Notes under the pieces: generated by a model
Database searches by the model: none
The model's input: the letters and a program-made list of their open reading frames with translations, nothing else
Told to the model about the DNA's origin: nothing
Position numbers and translations under genes: made by a program
NCBI GenBank assembly: GCA_036526195.1
Contig: DATCYZ010000066.1
Span: 1-17,640, forward strand
Source: DATCYZ01 sp036526195
GTDB taxonomy: Bacteria > Pseudomonadota > Gammaproteobacteria > Burkholderiales > SG8-39
Direction: 5' to 3'
DNA length: 17,640 nucleotides
Shown here: one piece after another, positions 6,326-14,063 of the stretch
Numbering within the stretch: position 1 is the first letter of the stretch
How the letters are laid out: every line of letters begins with the position of its first letter

Positions 6326-7179
6326 CCTGTCTCCTGCTGCGTGTTGACGAAACCGGCGATCGCCTGCGCGAGCCGGGTGAGGTTGGCGCGAAGCGCCGCG
6401 AAGCCGGCATGCTTCGCCAGCGTGACTTCATCCATGTACAGCCCGCGATTGACCTCGACCTGCAGGCTGTGGCGGCCGGCGGCCGGATCGGCGTAGGCGC
6501 GCACCAGCTCGACGCCCTTGTACGGATCGTTGACGCTGACGCGGTAGCCCATGCCGGCGAGCGCGTCGCGCACGAAGCCGGTGAACGCCGGCGCGCAGGT
6601 GGAACCGTCGCGGTCGCCGAGCACGAAATCGGCGCGCACCCGGCCCTCGCCGTCGTCGCTCTGGCGGCCGGCCACGGATTTCATCGAATGGCAGTTCAGG
6701 TGCCAGACCCGGCCGTGGCGGCGGTGCGCCGCATCCAGCAGGCCACGCAGCGCCGCGTGGTAGGGCGCATGGCAGGCGGCGATGCGCTGCTGCACCTCGG
6801 CCACCGGCAAACGGCGCGCGTAGATCGGCCGGCCGTCGTCCAGCGTGCGCCAGACCAGGCTCTTGCCGATGCGCGCCTTGCCGCTCGGCCGCAGCGTCCC
6901 CGGCCAGGGCGCGTCGAGCAGGTCCGGGTCGATGTCGTCGACGTGGCGGTTGGCATCGATGCAGGTGCGCGGGAAGGTGGCCGCGAGCAGCGGCGCGCCG
7001 CACGCCTGCGCGGCCTCGGCCCAGAGTTCGTCGATCCAGCAATCCTCGCCGCCGCGCAGTTCATGGACCTCGACCGCGGCGCCGAAGTCCGCGGGAAAGT
7101 CGTTGCCGGAATGGGGCGAATCGAACACCAGCGCCGACGGCACGCCGGACGGGCCGTGGATCCGTAGGGGCGGCGTCAT
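6322..7179 (-). CDS. N-formylglutamate amidohydrolase family protein
   Basis: A 285-residue metal-dependent hydrolase of the N-formylglutamate amidohydrolase (FGase/HutG2) family. Known members split N-formyl-L-glutamate to formate and glutamate. Motifs in order are FDSPHSGNDFP (residues 19-29), the acidic and His/Arg block TCIDANRHVDDIDPDLL (72-88), WHLNCHSMKS (159-168, His164), ADFVLGDRDGSTC (183-195) and QVEVNRGLYMDE (240-251). A much longer open frame extends upstream across the methyltransferase on the other strand. The ATG at 7179 is chosen because family sequence begins within about ten residues of it and it gives the usual size. It is the first gene of a two-gene minus-strand operon, coupled to the AstE/AspA-like gene. 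No other histidine-utilisation gene (hutH, hutU, hutI, hutF) is present, so the natural substrate may differ. Confidence 0.9.
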   Translation of the reverse strand: MTPPLRIHGPSGVPSALVFDSPHSGNDFPADFGAAVEVHELRGGEDCWIDELWAEAAQACGAPLLAATFPRTCIDANRHVDDIDPDLLDAPWPGTLRPSGKARIGKSLVWRTLDDGRPIYARRLPVAEVQQRIAACHAPYHAALRGLLDAAHRRHGRVWHLNCHSMKSVAGRQSDDGEGRVRADFVLGDRDGSTCAPAFTGFVRDALAGMGYRVSVNDPYKGVELVRAYADPAAGRHSLQVEVNRGLYMDEVTLAKHAGFAALRANLTRLAQAIAGFVNTQQETG

Positions 7180-7233
7180 TGCGCTAGCATACCGCGGGCG
7201 CGCCCTGCACGATCCGCGAAAACACAGGCCCCC

Positions 7234-7899
7234 ATGAGCACCGACACCGACCTCAGGGCCTATTACGCCCGCCGCGCCGCCGAGTACGAGCGCATCTACG
7301 ACAAGCCCGAACGGCAGGCCGACCTCGCGCTGCTGCGCGAACGGCTGTCGGGGCGGTTCGCGGGCCGGCGCCTGCTCGAGATCGCCTGCGGCACAGGCTA
7401 CTGGACGTCGCACATCGCCCGCGGCGCGGCATCGGTGCTCGCGCTGGACGCGAACGAGGCGGTGCTCGAGATCGCCCGCGCCAAGCCGGCCGCCGGGGCG
7501 ACCGTGGACTACCGCATCGGCGACGCCTACGCGCTGCCGCCGGCCGCGCAGGACCACGATGCCTGCTTCGCCGGGTTCTGGTGGTCGCACGTGCCGCGCG
7601 CCCGCTGCGCGGCCTTCCTCGCCGGCCTGCACGCCCGCCTCGCCCCCGGGGCGCAGGTGGTGTTCCTCGACAACCGCTACGTCGAGGGCTCGAGCACGCC
7701 GCTCACCCGCCGCGATGCCGGCGGCGACACCTTCCAGACGCGGTGCCTTGCCGACGGCAGCCGCCACGAGGTGCTGAAGAACTTCCCCGGGCGCGCCGAC
7801 TTCGGGGCCGGCCTGCCCCCGGGCTGCCGGGACTTCGCGTGGACCGAACTGCCCCATTACTGGCTGGCCGAGTACCGCACGCCGGCCCCGCGCGCCTGA
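7234..7899 (+). CDS. Class I SAM-dependent methyltransferase, substrate unknown
   Basis: A 221-residue cytoplasmic methyltransferase with a single Rossmann-like domain. The SAM-binding motif I is LLEIACGTGYWT (residues 47-58). The acidic end of strand 2 is LALDANEAVLEIA (69-81), and motif II-like DYRIGDAYALPP follows near 94-105. A post-motif segment HDACFAGFWWSHVPRARCAAFLAGLHARLAPGAQVVFLDNRYVEG is characteristic of a small group of bacterial methyltransferases of unknown substrate. The N-terminal YYARRAAEYERIYDKPERQAD helix is a typical lid. It is divergent from the FGase-like gene, with a 54-base gap. The ABC operon follows on the same strand after 128 bases but has its own promoter, so co-transcription is not required. 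The substrate cannot be told. Confidence 0.88.
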   Translation: MSTDTDLRAYYARRAAEYERIYDKPERQADLALLRERLSGRFAGRRLLEIACGTGYWTSHIARGAASVLALDANEAVLEIARAKPAAGATVDYRIGDAYALPPAAQDHDACFAGFWWSHVPRARCAAFLAGLHARLAPGAQVVFLDNRYVEGSSTPLTRRDAGGDTFQTRCLADGSRHEVLKNFPGRADFGAGLPPGCRDFAWTELPHYWLAEYRTPAPRA

Positions 7900-7943
7900 G
7901 CGCGCGTCCGACGGCGCCTGAGCGCGCGCCCGACGGCGCCTGA
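7892..7943. repeat. 22-base tandem repeat, two copies plus a partial third
   Basis: Copy one is 7892-7913 and copy two 7914-7935; they differ at one base. A third copy begins at 7936 with the same eight bases (GCGCCTGA) and then diverges. Copy one contains the last codons and the TGA stop of the methyltransferase gene, so each unit repeats a TGA. It looks like slippage duplication at the gene end. It lies just upstream of the ABC operon promoter and does not overlap it. Confidence 0.8.
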
Positions 7944-7968
7944 CGGCGGCTGAGCCCCGGCTGTTCCA

Positions 7969-7997
7969 TTGCAGCATTCGGGCACTGCCCCGATAAT
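7969..7997 (+). promoter_or_regulatory. Sigma-70 type promoter of the ABC importer operon
   Basis: TTGCAG at 7969-7974 as -35 and GATAAT at 7992-7997 as -10 are separated by exactly 17 bases. This is the best sigma-70 match I found in the window. Transcription would start near 8004, giving a leader of about 24 bases that holds the strong ribosome site GGGAGGAG (8013-8020) before the ATG at 8028. It would drive the seven-gene unit to 16322. I recognise no operator sequence around it. Confidence 0.6.
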
Positions 7998-8027
7998 CCG
8001 CTCGTCAAGACCGGGAGGAGACCCGTC

Positions 8028-9626
8028 ATGAAGATCGTTGGTCGCGGCGCCGCCGCATGCTTTTCCGCATTGTTCGCCGCGTCGCTGTTCGCGAGCGCCC
8101 CGCTGCACGCGCAGGACCTGCGCATCGGCGTCGCCTCGGAACCGACCTCGATGGACCCGCACTTCCACAACCTCACGCCCAACAACTCGGTGATGGGGCA
8201 CGTGTTCGAGCGCCTGGTCGAGCAGGACGACAAGCAGCGCCTGGTGCCCGGGCTGGCCGAATCCTGGCGCGCGGTGGACCCCACCACCTGGGAATTCAAG
8301 CTGAGGAAGGGCGTCAAGTTCCACGACGGCACGCCGTTCACCGCGGATGACGTGGTGTTCACCTTCGAGCGCGCGCCGAACGTCGAGGGCAGCCCCTCGT
8401 CCTTCGGCACCTACATCCGCGGCAAGACGGTGACGAAGGTCGACGACCACACGGTGAACATCAAGACCGCGACGCCCTACCCGCTGATGCCGAACGACGT
8501 CTCGACGGTGTTCATCGTCTCGAGGAAGAACGGCAGCGGGGCGCGCACGCCGGACTACAACTCGGGCAAGGCGGCCATCGGCACCGGCCCGTTCCGCTTT
8601 GCCGAATACGCGCCCGGCAACCGCATCACGGTCCAGCGCAACAAGCTGTACTGGGGTGCGCAGCCGCCCTGGGACAAGGTCACCTTCCGCCCGATCAAAT
8701 CCGACCCCTCGCGCGTCGCCGCGCTGCTCGCGGGCGACGTCGATCTGATCGACGAGGTGCCCTCCACCGACATGGAGCGACTGAAGAAGGACCCGAAGGT
8801 CACCATCGCGCAGACGGTGTCGAACCGGATCATCTACCTGCACCTCGACCACTTCCGCGACGACTCGCCCTACATCCAGGGCAAGGACGGCAAGCCGATC
8901 AAGAACCCGCTGCGCGACCGCCGCGTGCGCCAGGCGATCTCGATGGCGATCGACCGCGACGCCATCGTCTCGCGTGTGATGGAAGGCGTAGCGATCAAGG
9001 CCGGTCAGCTGCTGCCGGACAGCTTCTTCGGCGTCAGCACGAAGCTGAAGCCCGTGCCCTACAACCTTGAGGGCGCGAAGAAGCTGCTCGCCGAGGCCGG
9101 CTTCCAGAACGGCTTTCGCATGACGGTGCACGGCCCGAACGACCGCTACCCGAACGACGCCAAGATCCTCGAGGCGGTGGCGCAGATGCTCACGCGCCTT
9201 GGCATCGAGACGAAGGTCGAGACCATGACTTCCAGCGTGTTCTTCCGCGAAGCCTCCAGCGGCAGTCCGCAGAAGGAGCCGAAGTTCAGCTTCATCCTGG
9301 TCGGCTGGGGTTCGGGCACCGGCGAAGCCTCCTCGCCCCTGAAGTCGCTGCTCGCAACCTACAATCGCGACAAGGGCATGGGCGCCTCGAACCGCGGGCG
9401 CTACTCGAACCCCGAGTTCGACAAGGTGCTCGCCGAGGCGCTGGCCACGGTGGACGACCCGAAGAGGAAGGCGCTGCTCGCGCAGGCCACCGAGATCGCG
9501 ATCGAGGACGTCGGCATCATCCCGCTGCACTACCAGGTGAACACCTGGGCGCTGAAGAAGGGCTTCACCTACACGCCGCGCACCGACGAGAACACGCGCG
9601 CGGACGAAGTGAAGAAAGGGAACTGA
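8028..9626 (+). CDS. ABC importer substrate-binding protein, SBP family 5 (DppA/OppA type)
   Basis: A 532-residue periplasmic binding protein for the importer encoded next. Residues 1-28 are a signal peptide with an AACFSALFAASLFAS core and cleavage near LHA-Q. The mature part starts DLRIGVASEPTSMDPHFHN, the usual cluster C (family 5) opening. It continues with LVPGLAESWRAVDPTTWEFKLRKGVKFHDGTPFTADDVVFTFERA and GTGPFRFAEYAPGNRITVQRN, both signature blocks of the family. The C-terminal IAIEDVGIIPLHYQVNTWALKKGFTYTP is also typical. Family members bind peptides, opines, glutathione, sugars or nickel, so the ligand is open. Cys11 lies inside the signal core and is not in a lipobox; a lipoprotein is unlikely. 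A strong GGAGGAG lies seven bases before the start. It is first in the operon, as usual for the most abundant component. Confidence 0.95.
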   Translation: MKIVGRGAAACFSALFAASLFASAPLHAQDLRIGVASEPTSMDPHFHNLTPNNSVMGHVFERLVEQDDKQRLVPGLAESWRAVDPTTWEFKLRKGVKFHDGTPFTADDVVFTFERAPNVEGSPSSFGTYIRGKTVTKVDDHTVNIKTATPYPLMPNDVSTVFIVSRKNGSGARTPDYNSGKAAIGTGPFRFAEYAPGNRITVQRNKLYWGAQPPWDKVTFRPIKSDPSRVAALLAGDVDLIDEVPSTDMERLKKDPKVTIAQTVSNRIIYLHLDHFRDDSPYIQGKDGKPIKNPLRDRRVRQAISMAIDRDAIVSRVMEGVAIKAGQLLPDSFFGVSTKLKPVPYNLEGAKKLLAEAGFQNGFRMTVHGPNDRYPNDAKILEAVAQMLTRLGIETKVETMTSSVFFREASSGSPQKEPKFSFILVGWGSGTGEASSPLKSLLATYNRDKGMGASNRGRYSNPEFDKVLAEALATVDDPKRKALLAQATEIAIEDVGIIPLHYQVNTWALKKGFTYTPRTDENTRADEVKKGN

Positions 9627-9630
9627 GCGC

Positions 9631-9673
9631 GCCCGCAAGGACGGGCTGAGCGGACCCCGGGCGCGCGCCCGGG
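9631..9673 (+). promoter_or_regulatory. Two GC-rich hairpins between the binding-protein and permease genes
   Basis: The first is GCCCG (9631-9635) pairing with CGGGC (9642-9646) over a six-base loop. The second is a perfect 18-base palindrome, CCCGGGCGC then GCGCCCGGG (9656-9673). Neither has a T-run, so they are not simple terminators. In other importer operons, hairpins after the binding-protein gene protect its message from 3' decay or lower downstream expression. That role here is inference. Confidence 0.45.
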
Positions 9674-9688
9674 ACCGCCGCCCTCCGC

Positions 9689-10666
9689 ATGTCGGTCTTC
9701 ATCCTCCGCCGCCTGCTGCAAAGCCTCGCCGTGGTGCTGGCGATGTCGCTCATCGTCTTCGTCGGCATCCACGTCGTCGGCGACCCGGTGCACATCCTGA
9801 TCTCGGATGACATGACGCAGCAGGAGATCGAGCGCTTCGTGCAGCGCCTCGGCCTCGACCGGCCGCTCCACGAGCAGTACCTGCACTTCCTCTGGAACGC
9901 GCTGCAGGGCGACCTCGGCAATTCCTTCGTCCAGGGCGAGCCTGCGCTGAAGCTCATCCTGCAGCGCATGCCGGCGACCGTTGAACTCGCGCTGGTGGCC
10001 TTCATCATCGCCGTGGTGTTCGGCATCCCGCTGGGCATGTTCGCCGGCCTGTACCCGGAGTCGATCGCCGGGCGCGCCATCATGAGCGGCTCGATCCTCG
10101 GCTTCTCGCTGCCCACCTTCTGGGTCGGGCTGATGATGATCATGGTGTTCGCGGTGATGCTGGGCTGGCTGCCCTCCACCGGCCGCGGCGAGACCACGGC
10201 CTTCCTCGGCGTGCAGGTGAGCTTCCTCAGCTGGGACGGGCTGCGCCACCTGCTGCTGCCGGCGGTGAACCTCGCGCTGTTCAAGCTCGCGCTGGTGACG
10301 CGCCTCGCGCGCGCCGGCACGCGCGAGGCGGCGCTGCAGGACTACGTGCGCTTCGCCCGCGCCAAGGGCCTGGCGCCCGGCCGCATCATCATGGTGCACG
10401 TGCTGAAGAACATCCTGATTCCCGTCGTCACGGTGCTCGGACTGGAGCTCGGCGGCCTGATCGCCTTTTCGGTGGTGACCGAGACGGTGTTCGCATGGCC
10501 GGGCATGGGCAAGCTGCTCATCGATTCCATCCAGCGCCTCGATCGGCCGGTGGTGGTCGCCTACCTGATCGTCACGGTGCTGATGTTCGTGCTGATCAAC
10601 CTGGTGGTCGACATCCTGTACTCGGTGCTCGACCCGCGCGTGCGGCTGAGCGAGGCAAAACATTGA
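9689..10666 (+). CDS. ABC importer permease, DppB type
   Basis: A 325-residue inner-membrane permease, one of the two channel subunits of the importer. It opens FILRRLLQSLAVVLAMSLIVFVGIHVVGDPV, the standard DppB/OppB first membrane segment followed by a periplasmic domain (about 32-95) with LGLDRPLHEQYLHFLWNALQGDLGNSF. Five further membrane segments follow. The cytoplasmic EAA loop that docks on the ATPases is REAALQDYVRFARAKGLAPGRIIMVHVLKNILIPVV, near residues 212-248. The family ending VDILYSVLDPRVRL is intact. No good Shine-Dalgarno is seen before the ATG, and the gap to the binding-protein gene holds two hairpins, so it may be translated less than its neighbour. Its stop overlaps the next start (TTGA). 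Confidence 0.94.
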   Translation: MSVFILRRLLQSLAVVLAMSLIVFVGIHVVGDPVHILISDDMTQQEIERFVQRLGLDRPLHEQYLHFLWNALQGDLGNSFVQGEPALKLILQRMPATVELALVAFIIAVVFGIPLGMFAGLYPESIAGRAIMSGSILGFSLPTFWVGLMMIMVFAVMLGWLPSTGRGETTAFLGVQVSFLSWDGLRHLLLPAVNLALFKLALVTRLARAGTREAALQDYVRFARAKGLAPGRIIMVHVLKNILIPVVTVLGLELGGLIAFSVVTETVFAWPGMGKLLIDSIQRLDRPVVVAYLIVTVLMFVLINLVVDILYSVLDPRVRLSEAKH

Positions 10667-11580
10667 GCGCCGTCCCTGAACGCCTCGACGCGCCGGCCCT
10701 GCCCGCGCCGGAATCGCCGTGGCGGCGCTTCGCCGCGAGCTTCTTCAGCGACCGCATCGCCACCGCCTCCTTCGCGCTGCTCCTGCTGTTGGTGCTGGCG
10801 GCGCTCGCCGCGCCGCTGATCGCGCCGCAGAACCCGTACGACCTCGGCACTGTCAGCGTGCTGGACGCGCGCCTCGCCCCGGGCGAGAAGGGCGGCGCAG
10901 GCTTCACCCTGTGGCTGGGCGCCGACGGCGCCGGCCGCGACATGCTGAGCGCCATGCTCTATGGCTTGCGGATCAGCCTCGGGGTGGGCGTGGCCTCGGG
11001 CCTGATCGCCCTGGTGCTCGGCATGACCATCGGGCTGGCCGCGGCCTGGCGCGGCGGCAAGTTCGACGCCTTCGTCATGCGCGTGGTCGACGTGCAGCTG
11101 TCGTTCCCGGCGATCCTGGTCGCGCTGATCCTGGTGGCCATCCTCGGCAAGGGCATCGACAAGGTGATCCTCGCGCTGGTCATGGTGCAGTGGGCCTATT
11201 ACGCGCGCACGGTGCGCGGCACCGCGCTGGTCGAGCGGCAGAAGGAATACATCGAGGCGGCGCAATGCCTCGCCCTGCCCGGCTGGCGCATCGTCCTGCG
11301 CCACCTGCTGCCGAACTGCCTCGCGCCGATGATCGTGGTCGGCACGCTGCAGACCGCGCACGCGATTTCGCTCGAAGCGACGCTGTCCTTCCTCGGCGTC
11401 GGCCTGCCGCAGACCGAGCCGTCCCTCGGCCTGCTGATCGCCAACGGCTTCGAGTACATGCTCTCCGGCAAGTACTGGATCAGCTTCTACCCGGGCCTCG
11501 CGCTGCTGGTCACCATCATGTCGATCAACCTGGTCGGCGACCGGCTGCGCGACGTGCTCAACCCGCGCCTGGAGCGCTGA
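10663..11580 (+). CDS. ABC importer permease, DppC type (TTG start)
   Basis: A 305-residue inner-membrane permease that pairs with the DppB-type subunit. The N-terminal cytoplasmic tail is followed by the first membrane segment, FALLLLLVLAALAAPLIAPQNPYDL, typical of DppC. Other family marks are WLGADGAGRDMLSAMLYGLRISLGVGV and the EAA loop EYIEAAQCLALPGWRIVLRHLLPNCLAPMIV. The ending ISFYPGLALLVTIMSINLVGDRLRDVLNPRLER is complete. No ATG fits the frame near the gene start. The TTG at 10663 overlaps the previous stop in TTGA, has GAGG at 10652-10655, and yields the expected short tail, so it is chosen. An insertion of about ten residues, LDARLAPGEKGGAGFTLW, lies between the first segment and the LGAD motif. 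Confidence 0.92.
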   Translation: MSAVPERLDAPALPAPESPWRRFAASFFSDRIATASFALLLLLVLAALAAPLIAPQNPYDLGTVSVLDARLAPGEKGGAGFTLWLGADGAGRDMLSAMLYGLRISLGVGVASGLIALVLGMTIGLAAAWRGGKFDAFVMRVVDVQLSFPAILVALILVAILGKGIDKVILALVMVQWAYYARTVRGTALVERQKEYIEAAQCLALPGWRIVLRHLLPNCLAPMIVVGTLQTAHAISLEATLSFLGVGLPQTEPSLGLLIANGFEYMLSGKYWISFYPGLALLVTIMSINLVGDRLRDVLNPRLER

Positions 11581-11584
11581 ACGC

Positions 11585-12558
<974 letters not shown>

Positions 12559-12562
<4 letters not shown>

Positions 12563-13560
12563 GCACCCCGCTGATCGAACTCGAGGGCGTCGGCAAGCGC
12601 TTCACCAGGTCGCTGGATTTCGCCGCGCGGCTCGCGGCGCGCTTCGGCGCCAGCGTGCGCGAGGAAACCGTGCACGCGGTCGACGCGGTGTCGCTGTCGA
12701 TCGCCGAGGGCGAGGTGGTCGGGCTGGTCGGCGAATCCGGCTGCGGCAAGTCGACCCTGGGCCGCATGGTCGCCGGCATCCTGCGCCCGAGCGAGGGCGT
12801 GATCCGCTTTCGCGGCCGCACCGCCGCCGAGATGGACGCAACCGAGGCGAAGCGCGCGGCGCTGCGCGTGCAGATGATCTTCCAGGACCCCTACGCCTCG
12901 CTCAACCCGCGCCTGCGCGTCGGCGAGATCGTCGGCGAGGCACCGCGCGTGCACGGCATCGTCGACGCCGCCGGACAGGACGCCTATGTCGCCGAGGTGC
13001 TCGCGCGCTGCGGCCTCGACGCCTCCTACACGAAGCGCTTTCCCCACCAGTTCTCCGGCGGCCAGCGCGCCCGCATCGGCATCGCGCGCGCGCTGGCGGT
13101 GAAGCCGGAGTTCCTGGTCTGCGACGAAGCGGTGGCCGCGCTGGACGTGTCGATCCAGGCGCAGATCCTCAACCTGTTCTCGGACCTGCGCGCGAGCCTC
13201 GGGCTGACGTATCTCTTCATCAGCCACGACCTTGGCGTGGTCGAGCACCTGTCTGACCGCGTGGTCATCATGTACCTCGGCCGGGTGGTCGAATCCGCCC
13301 CGGTGGAGGAGATCTTCGCGCACGCGAACCATCCCTACACCCGGGCGCTGCTCGAACAGGTGCCGCGACTGGAAACCCGCCGCACCGCCTTCCAGCCGAT
13401 CCGCGGCGAAATTCCCTCGCCGATCGACCCGCCCCCAGGCTGTCACTTCCACCCCCGCTGCCCGCATGCGCTGCCGCGTTGCCGGGAAGCGACGCCCGCG
13501 CTGGTCGAGGTGTCGCCCGGGCACCTGTCGGCCTGCCACCTGAACGACTCGCCAGGCTAG
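12559..13560 (+). CDS. ABC importer ATPase, DppF/OppF type
   Basis: A 333-residue cytoplasmic ATPase that forms the heterodimer with the DppD-type subunit. Walker A is GESGCGKST, the Q-loop MIFQDPYASLNPRLRVGEIV, the ABC signature FSGGQRARIGIARAL, and the switch His is in LFISHDLGVVEHLSDRVVIMYLGRVVE. Walker B reads FLVCDEAVAALDVS: the catalytic Glu is kept, but the usual Pro-Thr/Val-Ser after it is Ala-Val-Ala. This is a small departure that should not remove activity. The C-terminal extension ends with CHFHPRCPHALPRCREATPALVEVSPGHLSACHL, the usual four-cysteine pattern. A segment RSLDFAARLAARFGASVREETVHAVDAVSL near the N-terminus resembles the GSIL-type insert of this group. It overlaps the upstream gene by ATGA. 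Confidence 0.94.
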
Positions 13561-13564
13561 CGCC

Positions 13565-14026
13565 ATGCCCATCGCGTTCGAACTGAACGGCACGCCTGCC
13601 AGCCTCGAATCCGACCCCGCCATGCCGCTGCTCTGGGCCTTGCGCGATGTGCTGTCCCTCACCGGCACCAAGTTCGGCTGCGGCATCGCCGCCTGCGGCG
13701 CCTGCACCGTCCTGCTCGACGGCGCGCCGGTGCGCACCTGCGTGCTGCCGGTCGCCGGCATCGAGGGTCGCAGGGTGACCACCATCGAGGGCCTCGCGGC
13801 GACGCGCTACGCCGCGCTGCAAACGGCGTGGATCGACGCGCAGGTGCCGCAATGCGGCTACTGCCAGTCCGGCATGCTGATGGCGGCCGCGGGGCTGCTC
13901 GCGCAGACGCCGGCGCCGAGCGACGCGGACATCGACGCTGCGATCGGCAACCTGTGCCGCTGCGGCACCTACCAGCGCGTGCGCGCCGCGATCCATCGCG
14001 CGGCGAAGGCGCTCGCGAGGGCCTGA
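13565..14026 (+). CDS. 2Fe-2S subunit of a molybdenum hydroxylase (IorA-like)
   Basis: A 153-residue small subunit that passes electrons from the molybdenum site through two 2Fe-2S clusters. The plant-ferredoxin-type cluster uses Cys39, Cys44, Cys47 and Cys59 (CGIAACGAC then TCV). The second, all-helical cluster uses Cys97, Cys100, Cys131 and Cys133 (QCGYCQSGM and LCRCGTY). All eight cysteines are present. Size and motifs match the alpha subunit of isoquinoline 1-oxidoreductase and related (2Fe-2S)-binding proteins. There is no signal peptide, so if the partner is exported by Tat this subunit must travel folded with it. The ATG lies four bases after the DppF-type stop, so it is in the same operon as the importer. 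No FAD-binding subunit of the CoxM type is encoded, as is usual for Ior-type enzymes. Confidence 0.92.
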   Translation: MPIAFELNGTPASLESDPAMPLLWALRDVLSLTGTKFGCGIAACGACTVLLDGAPVRTCVLPVAGIEGRRVTTIEGLAATRYAALQTAWIDAQVPQCGYCQSGMLMAAAGLLAQTPAPSDADIDAAIGNLCRCGTYQRVRAAIHRAAKALARA

Positions 14027-14063
14027 CGCGCTTGCACCGCGACACTCTCCTGGACACCGATCG

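Noticed and set aside
6322..7179. Histidine-utilisation (hut) operon
   Set aside because: Only the FGase-like gene is present; hutH, hutU, hutI and hutF are all absent.
7180..7977. Upstream extension of the N-formylglutamate amidohydrolase-like frame
   Set aside because: It runs antisense across the methyltransferase and carries no family sequence; the ATG at 7179 gives the normal length.
7857..9638. 593-codon minus-strand open frame over the binding-protein gene
   Set aside because: It is a shadow of a clearly recognised family 5 binding protein, with Arg/His/Val-rich composition and no domain.
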